Below, one piece after another: positions 21,803-32,870 of a stretch of DNA of 64,000 nt (position 1 is its first letter; each line of letters opens with the position of its first letter). The notes beneath the pieces are model-generated. The model did not search any database. It saw only the letters and a list, made by a program, of their open reading frames with translations, and had not been told where the DNA came from. The translations under genes were made by a program, and so were the position numbers. The DNA is from Sweltsa coloradensis (taxonomy: Eukaryota; Arthropoda; Insecta; Plecoptera; Chloroperlidae). The stretch lies in NCBI GenBank assembly GCA_024449915.1, contig JAMZAV010000353.1, positions 248,001-312,000 on the forward strand, given 5' to 3'.

Positions 21803-24800
21803 CTGTAAGAAAATAGATCGTTTAAATAATCGGATTAAATTATACCCGCTGGTCTCCGCAGGTTAACATGCAATTAAACATATACTTTACGAAAATAAAT
21901 TTAAATAATCCACAAAAATACAGAGGCTGTATAAATAGTAAGATATTCCAATTTCATATTGTAATACACATTACGGCGCAATAAATAAAAATATCAAAGT
22001 TAGTATTCACATTTTTTTCATGACATGTGCTAATCAATGGATATTTACTACAAACCTCTATTATTATTTAGCTTTAGAGTCTGCAAAACCAGTGATTTTT
22101 TTCTGGAAGTTTTCCTGAAGCCAGATTTTATATGATTGTTACCAGCCTTTGCACATATCTTATGGTCGTGTATATGGTGTATCCTATAGAGGCTTATTTT
22201 TTTAAACCATCACAAAAAATCATTATAAATTAAATTTATTTTTAGGATTTTGGATTTCTGTAGTCATTAAAATTGGTAAATTTCGGAATTTATTTTGTAC
22301 GTATGCGCAATGATGTTTGGTAATCTATGACTATAGAAGAGTGACCATATCTTTGCGTAACAATTGCGTCAAATTGAATCTCGATCGGATGAAAACTGGA
22401 AGCAGAAAATATTCCCAAAAAAGTTTCAAATAGGTCCGTATAGTTGACTAAGAAGTTGAGAAAAACTTAAATATTTCAAGTGGAATATGGGAAAAAGTTA
22501 AATCTAATTCAAGAATTGTTCATGAAATGTTTCTTTAGCTTAGACATTGGTTTTGTAAAATCCCATGCATATTCTAGCCCATGATATTTTTAAGCCGTAA
22601 GAACCCAAGTTGGAATGTTTATTTTTTAGACATATTACAATGCTGTAGACTGGCTAGTTGGATGAATTCCGTGAGGTTAACCCGGTCAAGTTGTAAGAAA
22701 AATTAACTACTTAGTTCATACTAAATGTCATATCAATGTCAAAAATTTATTAAGAAATCAAGAGTGTAAAAATTGTATATACGAAAAAAAATGTAAGGGT
22801 TTAAGAATTTCATGTATAATATAACTTATATTGTTACATTGGATTATATTAATTGTAAATACATTGTTGATAGCTAATTTCTTATTTGTGTGCAAAAGTA
22901 AAAAATCTAATCCATGGGAGAATTGAAATATTTCAATGGATTGTAAATATGTACTAAATGTCCATTTGTAAATTGTGTTTTTAAGAAATTGGCAACGTTA
23001 AGTAAGATAAGTTGGTTATGGTATGTTACTTTGTAAATTTAAGTACAAAAAATGTAAGTACGTAGAATTTAAATCTGATTTGGGCTAACAAGCAAAATTC
23101 TGAACTTTTCTTATCTTATCTTAATTACTTACAGATAACATTTACCAGATTTAGTCTGCCACACATTGTTAATAAGGAATACTCCAACGTATAGTTGAGG
23201 GAGACGAGTAGGGTCAATAGCCATGACTTTATTGACAAAGTCAACTGCGAAGTTGTGTCTCGCTTGAGAGTTGATGACGAAGAGATGTCCTCCCTGCGCA
23301 ACACACTCAGCCTCTGCTTGGTCAGCGGTTGCAAATGGAACGTAGTACTTCACAGTGCCAACGTTTGGTACTGCATTGAAGATAGTACTCACTGAAAACG
23401 TGTTAAAATTATTATTCAGTAACTAATGCACACTTTTTTGTGAAAATAATTAAAATTAACTGAACATTGAACAAAGTATTGAATTTTAGTGCGGCCTTAT
23501 ACTATAAAAGCACTTTTAAACACGAAATGTATCGTTTATATAGACCTGAGGTCTGAACAAGATATTAGAAACGTTAGCTGGTATAAAATATAATTCACAA
23601 TACTTACTCGTTGTGGTAGTGACAGCTGTAGTAGTGGGCACAGTAGTTGTAGTTGTGGTTGGGGTAGTGGTAGTTGCAGTGGTTGTAGTGGTGGTTGGGG
23701 TAGTGGTTGTTTCAGTGGTTGTAGTAGTGGTCGGCGTGGTAGTAGTCGCGGTTGTTGTTGTGGTGGTTGGAGTGGTAGTCGTCGCAGTGGTTGTTGTGGT
23801 GGTCGGGGCAGTGGTGGTTGGGGCGGCTGTAATGATAATATGCCATCCACTTGCTGCAACGGTAGTTGCATTGGTCGTAGTGGTGGTTGGGGTGTCGTAG
23901 TGGTGGGGTGGTCGTATGGTGGTTGGGGTGGTAGTGGAGAGTAGTGGTCAATGTGGTCGTACTGGCAATCGCAGTCGTGGTGAGTGCTGTGGTTGTGGTG
24001 GGTGTGGTGGGGATTGGGGTTGTCGTCGTCACAGCTGCAGTGGTAGTAGTGGTAGTATCGGGTGCCGCTGTGGTTGTGTCGGCCGCTGTTGTAGATTCCA
24101 CGACGACTGCATCAGAGAGGCTCGATGTTGCTGCATCGCCGCCTGCATCGCCACCTCCACTGCCTGAGCCACCGTCTGAGCCACTGCCCGAACCACTGCC
24201 TGAGCCACCGTCTGAACCACTGCCTGAGCCACGGTCCGATCCACTTCCCGAACCTCTGCCCGAACCGCTTCCAGAACCACTTCCAGAACCACTTCCTGAC
24301 CCGCTTCCAGAACCACCCGCAGCGCCACCTGCTAAAACGGTTGTGGCTTCGGTTGTTGTAGTTGTTGTTGTCGTGGTGGTAGTGGTTGTATCTATTATAA
24401 CAAAGACCTTTAATAGTAATTGGTAAAACCAATTGTACGTTCAAAAGCGAAGATATTAATTTCTTTATTCGCCGTGTAGAAGGTGAGGAAGATATTCAAT
24501 TAATTTTAATTAAATCAGCATCTCCTATCAAGTGTGTGAATTTAATATCATTTATCATGTATAAAAAAAACAATAAAATGTATAACGTGTACCTTAAACG
24601 ATAATGTTTTGCCTTTATAGTAGCTGTTGTATTTCGTGTATTTTATTCAGTTTACTACTTTCTATTTATTCACATTCACAGTACCTAATAAGGGGACCAA
24701 ACACCGAAAATGTTCAATGTTTTATATTTTTATCATGAACCAAATCTACTTTGCACGATTACCATTATTTGTGCTGGTTTTGTAACAGCTGTTTTATCAT

Positions 24801-27800
24801 GTATTAATTTCTTCATTTACCAATTAACTCAAATACCGCAAATAAACCTAGAGGTATGCAACCCTGTAACTGACCCACTGAACAGCTGATGACGGGTTTA
24901 CTCCACTTCTTCCCCTTCCCACAGGTGATGGACTTGGTCTTCTCCTTGGTGGCGTAGCCAGGCATACACTTCATGGTCACCTTGGCTCCAAGAGGCAACT
25001 TATTCTTGCAGTCCAAGCTAGTAAGAACCTTCTTCTCTGTCTTGGTGCAGTTCATGGCGACGTTAGTAGCAACCGGGGCGTCACAGGAAGCGAGTTTAGC
25101 AGCCATCGCCTGGATTCACATGTTAAGAGATTTACCACATTCATAACCATATGCATATTAACATTTCTATGCAATTTTAAAACCTAATTTCAGAAAAACG
25201 TTTATTATACTTTTGAAATATGAATTATTTCTGCTTCTACTTTTATGAGTATAATATTAAGAATAAGTGTTTACCAGTTTGTAGATGTCACGCGACATAC
25301 GTTAACCACTATCAAAAACATTAACTTAGTCTATTATTCTGTAAATAAGTGGTTTATATTTGTCTTTTTTTATAAAATAATGAAGCAAGTTTAAAATAGT
25401 AATATTACAAGAACAATGTATAAGACCTGATGAAAAATTGTAAATCTAATGTGTTATTCATTCATTAGAGACTTTTAATCTTACAGAAGCAGTTACGTAT
25501 AACACGCACTCTTTATGAACCGTACTATCAGCAAACCAAATCTACTTGAGCAAAACTCGATTCAACAGGAACAAAAAAGTTAGTTTAATTAATGTAGATA
25601 AATATATTAATCAATTAATTTTTTTTCAATTTGGCTGAAAATCGATGTTCCTTACCTTCATTTTGTCACGAATCGATATTGACGCATCGGGTTGGATTGG
25701 TCTCAGACCTCTGCTCTGACTCGCATCCGAAGAGGATGAGATGGCTACAAACTGAGAAAGAATACTCTAATTCACGCAAGAATCAAACAACACGTCACAG
25801 ACAACGAAATATACTTTATTAACATAATATGTTCGGGGGATAACTTATTCATGACAGATATTACTATCTGATTAACACCTAAATAATTAACTGAACTCTC
25901 CGCTCGTCAACAGAACACGTAGATTGTTTATGTGTTTTCAACAAACACGTCAGAGTTGAGACTGTACACATTCCATAAGTTTGAAAGTTTCCTTCCAATG
26001 ATTATAATCTACTTCTATCCAAAGCAGAAGATCCAGGGTTAGTAATATGATTTCGAACAATGTGACATTGACTCTTCTATCAATCCTCAAAATGAATGTA
26101 AAAAGTGACTTTGGTGTCGTCCTACCAACTGAGCACATATTTACAAGGTATACTTGTTTTATATTTAGCCTTGTCGAAGTTTGCTGCATCCACTGGTGAA
26201 ACATCGCCAACCAGCGGTCTGCAATCTAAATCCCGATTCTGCTTGCCAACTACTCAATCAAGGATGGCGTCGGTGCCGATTCTGTTAGTTTGGAGCAGTG
26301 TAAGTTCAAACCCTCACTAAGAATCAGTTTTCTTTCTGAGTGTTTCGAGTGTGGATACAATAGTTTCTCACTATCTAGCTACGGTGATCTAAACTTTCAA
26401 TGAATAGTTCGCCAACCAATTCTTCCTAGAGAGCCTGACACGAGTGCCCGTTTTGTTGGAGCCAACCAGGGGTTTTCTTCAGGGCAAAAATATATTGGAT
26501 TTAATTTCAATATATTTTATTTCACATACTTATTATGGCGACCAATCCACGTTAGCAAAATCCAAATTATTGTATTTTATGTTAGGTAAGCCTGCTACTT
26601 TAAACATGTTTTTGTATTGTATGAAACTTTAATAAATGTACACAAAAAATTGTTATTCTGTTTTTATGCCAACTATGGCAAAACTTAAAATAAAATATAT
26701 TATATATCACAAGTGTTTTATTAAAAGAGAAATCGAAATCAACTTTCAAACATTTTGAAAAATAACGTAACGCAAATATCGAAAAGTTATTAATAAGTAA
26801 CATGCTATTTAAAACTTAACAATATTTTAAAAAAATAGCGCGGTGGTCTGAAAGTTACTAAATGGTAAAAACTCAACCCTGATAAACATAATTATTGACA
26901 ACTTTGAGTCTATTGCTATTTATTGTAGTTGGCTCTATGATTCCATGTCTATACTAGGGCAGCATGTAATTTTTTCATATTTCAATTATTGCATCGTAAT
27001 GCGATGTATCCAAAATAATCAAATTCATAGCTTTTCAAAGCTAGGATAATAAATCGTTGCCACGAGCCAAAGTTTTACCATATATATGGACTATTTCCAC
27101 ACGCGCTCAGCATTTATCAAGGTCGTCAAGGTTAAAACTTGTATCACCAGTTAAAAACTGTTCATCACAATGCAAGAATATGGATAGCTAGATAGAACAA
27201 TGGTTATCTTTGATGAATCTGGGATCATATCAGGTTTGGATTTCATTATTATGAGATTTTACGTTCACGTGCGTGCTTAACTGAATGACATTTCCAGTTG
27301 GTGGCGAGTAAAGTAAAATCCTGACATTTGAACTGATCATCATTGCTACATCCAGGGAGTTTCAAATCGCTGCAAGATTCTACATAAAAACAATAATTGA
27401 TTGCGTTAAAAAACGCAGTTTAGTAAAAGTCGAATTGGAAGCCTGGCACAGTCAGATGAGCCAACAGGAATTTGCCTATTACACATGTCAGATATCCTCT
27501 TAAATTAATTCAAACAGAATGTAGTTAAAACATTTCGTTTAGTAGTCTTTCATCAACCTACCATCCACATCCAGTTGACCCATATTCGGGGCGTTCTTCA
27601 TGTATGAAGTATATGGTGCGATAAGTGGTGTCAACAATGAACAATGAATAACGATCCGATATATTGTCTCTGCGATCTAGATCTATTTCAAATTATTTTC
27701 CGTTAATCAGGGTTAATGATAACTAATTAATACATGGGCTCAGCATAGAAAGAAAGAGTCTCTAGTATTTAGTTCGTACTACCAGAAAAACTATACTATA

Positions 27801-30272
27801 CAGAACAAGCACAAGGTTTTTGTTAACCCTTACTGCTAAATATAATTATTCAAATCGAAGTGTTAGTAGTGTTCAACTCTCTAGCGAATATCATTATACT
27901 GTAAAAAAATTATTGTAGCATTGCTGAATGAGCACAAATGTAATTTGAGAGCATTAAAGAGGCTATTACCCCAAAAAATATTTTCTACAACATAATCTAT
28001 AACCTAATACTACACTTTATTGCTTGTTTAAAAATTATATCTTGTAACTGTGAATTTACACGAGTTTTTCAGGTTTTTTTAATCAAACAATTTGCGAAAT
28101 TGGCATTTTAGAAAATTTCTTAAATCGGCTTTAACGTGCTTTTTTTGGTTTCACATACATACTAGAGCATCGTACCAATTTATAACATCGTGTCATGAAT
28201 CTGTGCACAAATTTACACTCAAACGTGTAAAAAATATATGCATTCCAAATCACACCCCACTTTGGTAATCAGCATATTTACATAAATTACAAATCAAAAT
28301 ATAAAGGATTTTAGCAAAATGCTGTCAAGCCTCAATAGTGATAATATTTTTTAGGAGCAAAATCTCCAAAGTTCACGGGGCATTAAATATCTCTCCATGT
28401 TATTTCTTTATGGATATTTTTTGCCGATGGGACCTAGCTCGATTAATACCAAGTTTGTAATTTTTTTAGGGGCAATAATGTTTCTGTTTATTTCTAATTT
28501 CATTACTTGTTAGCCCGAATTAAATATATTTTTTTGAGTTTAGCGGGTGAACACCCCTTTAAGAGATAATTACATAAAATTAACATCATGGCACCATGTC
28601 TAATTGTACAACGAAGTGACATTATTCTTGACCAACCCAGTATCCTAATGCATACGATTATGATCTCTTCATCTTACAAGAATAAAACAACAATCAATTA
28701 CAGAAATAAATATTCGATTTAAAATGTTTTCTTGGACCCGGCACCTCCACCAAATATTGATTTGTTTATAAGGGGTATTCACCCGCCACTTAAAATTATT
28801 TCGTTCAGGCTTGGTAGTCATGAATGTAGATAGTAACAGAAAAGTTATTGTGTCAACCATGACCCTAAAAAAAATTGTCAAGCTTGGTAATTTTCGAGCC
28901 AAGGTCCCATCGGCAAAAATGTAACGGGAAATAACATGTGGACGATCTTTATGCCACGTGACATGAGAGGATTTTGAATAAAAAAATATTACCCATTGTT
29001 GACGTACTCAACAGCCTTTTCTGTAAATCCGCTATTTTTGTTTTGTTATTTGGGCAAGTGGTTTGGACAAATATGCTGATTACCAAGAAGGGGTGTGATT
29101 TTGGAATGGATATTTTATTTGCGAGTTTAAGTGTTATTTGTACACAGTTTAAAGACACATTGTTATAAAGGGCCATTTTATATTGGTACGATGCTCTAGT
29201 ATATAATGTGGTCTAAAAAATTAAGCAGGTTAAAGCCAATTTAAGAAATTCCCCAAAATGCCCAATTTTCACGAATTTCAGGATCAAAAACCTTGGAAAA
29301 TGAGATATAATTTTTAAACGGTCATTTTAGTGTAGTATTTTGTTTATATTTTGTGGTAAAAATTTTTGGGGGTAACAGCCCCTTTAATTCATTAGCTCAC
29401 CTCAACTTGGCAACCATAACAAAGCATTTTACAAAACGATTATCAACAAACTGTAATATTTACTGCGTCGTTTGCCATTAATGATCATCTTGTCTCATTT
29501 AGATGCTTGATGGGAACCCGGAACCTCCACCATTATAATATATTGTTATAAATGTTATTTAGGACAATAATGTGATTGGGGGGACTGTCCATTTCTAACA
29601 ACCTATAACTCATTCAAGTGTTGAACAATAAATAATGCCAATAAACCCGGGACATTTATCATTTCTATAAATTTACAGTTTGCTTATTTCCGTCCCTTAT
29701 TTGAAAAATTTTCTGAAAACGAACTGAATATTCTACAACAATTTAATTCGTATCAAATCCCCGACCTTCATTTTAGCCTTATGCTAATATTTAACATCTA
29801 CCAAAGATCATTGGTACATATTATTATAAAAATAGTTGCTTTTTCGTTGCTGGTTCTTTCGAAATTAGCAATTTACATATTCCCATGGCGAAGAATGAAG
29901 TCTATAATAAGAGATTCAATCCTATGTTTAAAGCGGGATTCAAGCCCCGAACTTTTTACATTGGAAGAGGGGTCTCTGAAAAATGGACCAACACGCTACA
30001 CATTATATACGTTTATATATTATATTAATTTATGAGGGACTAAATTAATTTTGTAATAATGAGTTAACTGCAGAGTGCAGAATACATTTGTGTATTGTCC
30101 GCATAAAATAAAATATTGTGGTATGAAGTGACTGTTGTGCATCTATAGTCCTTACAGTCTGCGAAAGTGGATTGTACCTATGCATATAATGTAAACTTGT
30201 ATTACATAATAAAAATAACAATAAAAATATCCTTACCACCCAGACGGTCAAGCAGAGACAAACATGTGTCAT
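21645..30272 (-). CDS. Gene B: CCP - Ser-Gly/mucin - C-type lectin paralogue with a frameshift
   Basis: Six exons in the same order as gene A: 30237-30272, 25656-25751, 24875-25109, 23608-24391, 23146-23391 and 21645-21802. All splice sites and phases agree with gene A, except that the mucin exon is 784 bases long, one base over a multiple of three. The Thr frame is lost around 23935-23945 and resumes in another frame. As written, the lectin domain is out of frame, so the gene is either a recent pseudogene, a sequencing indel in low-complexity DNA, or spliced differently there. Introns between mucin, lectin 1 and lectin 2 align well with gene A, showing recent duplication. Confidence 0.65.
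23146..23391 (-). CDS. Gene B exon 5, first half of C-type lectin domain
   Basis: 246 bases, same phases as gene A. Very similar protein (AECVAQGGHLFVINSQA, QLYVGVFL), with splice sites TTTTCAG and GTAAAT preserved. Confidence 0.7.
23608..24391 (-). CDS. Gene B exon 4, Ser-Gly/mucin stalk, frameshifted
   Basis: Starts with D-TTTT after an AATAG acceptor, then Ser-Gly repeats and a Thr/Pro mucin tract, and ends with a GTAAGT donor. The length is 784 bases where A has 777. The reading frame changes in the tract around 23880-23945, where several small indels relative to gene A cluster. Downstream of this the Thr-rich frame is again open and matches gene A, so a single net indel explains the break. 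Confidence 0.6.
24875..25109 (-). CDS. Gene B exon 3, CCP/sushi domain
   Basis: 235 bases, nearly identical in nucleotide sequence to gene A exon 3; the visible protein change is PPGAK to PLGAK. Six cysteines and the KKWSKP tail are intact. The GTCAGT donor is conserved. Confidence 0.75.
25656..25751 (-). CDS. Gene B exon 2, linker
   Basis: 32 codons between TTTCTCAG and GTAAGG, beginning FVAISSSSDASQ and ending SIRDKMK. Phase 0 at both ends, as in A and C. Confidence 0.65.
25995..26330 (+). mobile_element. Degenerate copy of the Trp-like SINE
   Basis: Shares CAAAGCAGAAGATCCAGGGTT, GTGACTTTGGTGTCGTCCTA and the ACTGAGCACAT block with 3846-4273. Located in gene B intron 1. Confidence 0.5.
27956..29386. 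mobile_element. Fold-back pair of non-autonomous DNA elements
   Basis: Two diverged copies of a roughly 610-base element in inverted orientation (27956-28562 and 28770-29386) around about 205 unique bases. Each begins with AAAGGGGT.TTCACCCGC type termini and ends with GGGGTAACAGCCCCTTT type termini. Lies in gene B intron 1. A single copy is at 51730-52376. Confidence 0.6.
30237..30272 (-). CDS. Gene B exon 1, signal peptide
   Basis: Encodes MTHVCLCLTVWV before a GTAAGG donor in phase 0; the next exon continues FVAISSSSD. The start aligns with the gene A start. An upstream in-frame ATG at 30291-30293 would add MNRPTSI and cannot be excluded. Confidence 0.6.
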
Positions 30273-30318
30273 TATGGATGTTGGACGGTTCACGTTTCCA
30301 GTAGTAATAAACGGGAAG

Positions 30319-30325
30319 GTTTATA
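30319..30325 (-). promoter_or_regulatory. TATA box of gene B
   Basis: TATAAAC on the minus strand, about 50 bases upstream of the ATG. It holds the same relative position as the gene A TATA box, and the leader motif CTGGAAACG that follows is shared with gene 0. Confidence 0.45.
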
Positions 30326-30739
30326 TCATTAGTGAAATAAGTGGGAATTATCTGTTTTGAAATCAGGCCCACGTTGTGATTAGAGATAACGAATTAAACA
30401 AGTAATTTTAATTTTTATCGTACAATGGCGAATCAAAATTATTTCAGAGTAGAACACAATGTGACCGAATTTCTAGTTTCCGGCACGCAAATTGAATGTA
30501 AGCCCCTGTTGTTATCTAGAAGGAAGAGAACATGATGTGAATCTGGTGGATGGATATCTGAACGTTGATTATTGACCACGACGGTGCCTGGGACCAGGTG
30601 CGTGCAACATAATAACACGACGCGAATCACTTGCACGACACCTCGACTTGGTTGGTGGTGAGACACTCCTGTCCCAACATGACAGGGTATCGAACCCGAA
30701 TATCCCACTTGTTTGGAGGAAGTCTTAGTTAGACCACCG

Positions 30740-30985
30740 ACAGTGTTGGCTCGGGCGCTAAGCGCTCGACTCTGATTCGGGAGGTCCCGGGTTCGAATCC
30801 CGTCGAGACCGGCAATCCTGACTGAAGGTTTTTTCCGAGGTTTTTCTCAGTCGTTAATGCGAATTCAAGGGATTGAGTCCTCTTAAAACAGCCCTCGGAC
30901 ATCCCTTCACAATTTCCTATCCGCACATACCTAGTTCACCTGAAGAGGGGCTAATTGCACCCTATAACAGGTTTCCCACGATAAA
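30740..30985 (+). mobile_element. tRNA-headed SINE, second family
   Basis: The best-preserved copy: GGTTCGAATCCC, GAGACCGGCAATCCTGACTG, and a body ending in CCTGAAGAGGGGCTAATT. Its anticodon loop CTCTGAT would give CTG (Gln-like). Confidence 0.65.
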
Positions 30986-30989
30986 AATT

Positions 30990-32700
30990 TTAAAATTTTA
31001 GTTAGACCACGGAGCCATGTCATTAAACCACCAAACGATATTTCATATAATGCTAATTAATTATGATTTTTCGGGAAAAAAACAACTAATTATTGGGTTA
31101 ACTCTGACCGTGAAGAAATTTTCAAACTTTGATATAGTATACAACAAAAACCAATTCTAGTCCTGGAATGCGTGTGAAACAAGTTTAAAAATACAATATA
31201 TATTACACGTTTTTAAATTAATTAAACATGTATTTAACTTTTTCACGTTAGCTCAATTTATTAACTGTTATTTTTCTATAACCATCAAAATTTCATTAAA
31301 CAATTGACTTGTAAATGTCTAGTTAAATGCCAAGAGTTCTCACATGGTTGGCCCGACTGTCCATCCACTGATAGAGGATGTTAGTCTTGGTAGGAACACG
31401 TTTCTATCACGCATTCACGGGAATGAATTCCTTTATATTTAAGCGAACTTTTGTGGGAACATTTTTTTCCAACATAAGGAACTTGTAATTTTAAATCTGA
31501 TTATTTTGTGGGAACTTGTAACGATTTTGAAGTGCGCTGAAAAGATCTTGCACTGTCGTAATCCCGCCCGAATCAGGAGTAAAGATTGAAATTACGGACT
31601 CAATAGATGACATCTCTATTTTTCTTTACAGGATACCATTTTGGTAATTTTCACGAATTTGTATATAATATATTAAATTTTGAAAGCAAATTAAAAACTA
31701 AGTTCCTATTTCCTATTCCTATTTTCTCTCCTATTTTTTGGCATTGTAAGATTCAAGATTCAAGATGTTTATAAGCATTGATTAATATAATATACATGTA
31801 TAAATTTAATTAGGCAAGTACCAACACATTTAAATTGCATACTTAAATTTAATTGGCATTTAGATAGATAAGATAGGCAACGCTAGAAATGTTTGCTCTT
31901 TATTTTATTAGTGCGGATTAATAAAGTCACATAAGGTCACAGTTACTGCTTTGGTCTAAAAACCACAATAATACAAATTTATAAACGAACATTATGTTTC
32001 ATTTTCATGACAATGTATTATCACACTATGATTATCTATGACCACGCACCAACAATAATACAATCAATTAATTGCATTAGCAGTGGAACATGTGTTTAAA
32101 ATTTGCTATTGTAAATTACTCGTACATTTTGGTTGAAACGTATTTGTAAATACAATTGTTAATTTACCTTTAACTTGACATTAAATGATTGAACATGTGC
32201 ATGAGTGTGTGAATTTAAATCCAACGTGACAGGTGCCACTTTGTGGAATGCATTATTTTTTAGAAAAATCTGAAAAATTACTAATGCAAACCCCCTAAAA
32301 TTTTCGAATCTAGTAATAAAATTATATTTTCTCACAATTGATGCTTTCACAGTTAGCCAGAACAAGTAATAATAATAATAATATTGTGTTGTTTAATGTG
32401 GAATTATAGTTAATCAAAAACAAACTTTCTTTTTTAAATCAATGTTTAAGGTATAACACAAAACAAATGGGTATAGGTGTGTAAAGCAAACTTGTAGGCG
32501 GTTTGTAAATTACTTTGTGCGAACTATATAAGGCCTTGATTACGATCGGTGTCAACGCCAACTTGAATTGAGCTATGTTGTACATAGAAGCTATACTGTT
32601 GAAGTTGTATTTCCGCAATTGTGAATGAGTGCACAAGTATGTGCATGCTGAACTTGGTGGCAACTTCAACAGTTAAGTCCATCGTAAACCAGGCTGAACA
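30990..32700. other. Intergenic between genes B and C, no gene seen
   Basis: AT-rich with short frames; nothing recognised. Confidence 0.5.
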
Positions 32701-32712
32701 CAGTTGACACTC

Positions 32713-32870
32713 TCAGGTGGGCCTCTGGCAGATGTAAGCCAGCCTGTGGTTAACGTCAGTACAGGGGTGGCCGTAGTGTAGACGATATTTATCAAATAAT
32801 ACGCAACCCTCTCCTGCATTCGGCTCATTTGATGCCCAGACAAACAGAGGAATTTGCGCGATAGTTGTTC
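32713..32870 (-). CDS. Gene C exon 6, second half of C-type lectin domain
   Basis: Starts after a TTTTTCAG acceptor. Contains FVWASNEPNAGEGC (EPN), YGHPCTDVN and LAYICQRPT, with TGA at 32713-32715. The ND of A and B has become TD, which may affect calcium binding. Confidence 0.7.

Larger units (their letters stand above)
21120..23520. repeat. Duplicated 3' part of gene B
   Basis: Counterpart of 8580-10560, with extra sequence at about 22080-22440 not seen in gene A. Confidence 0.7.
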
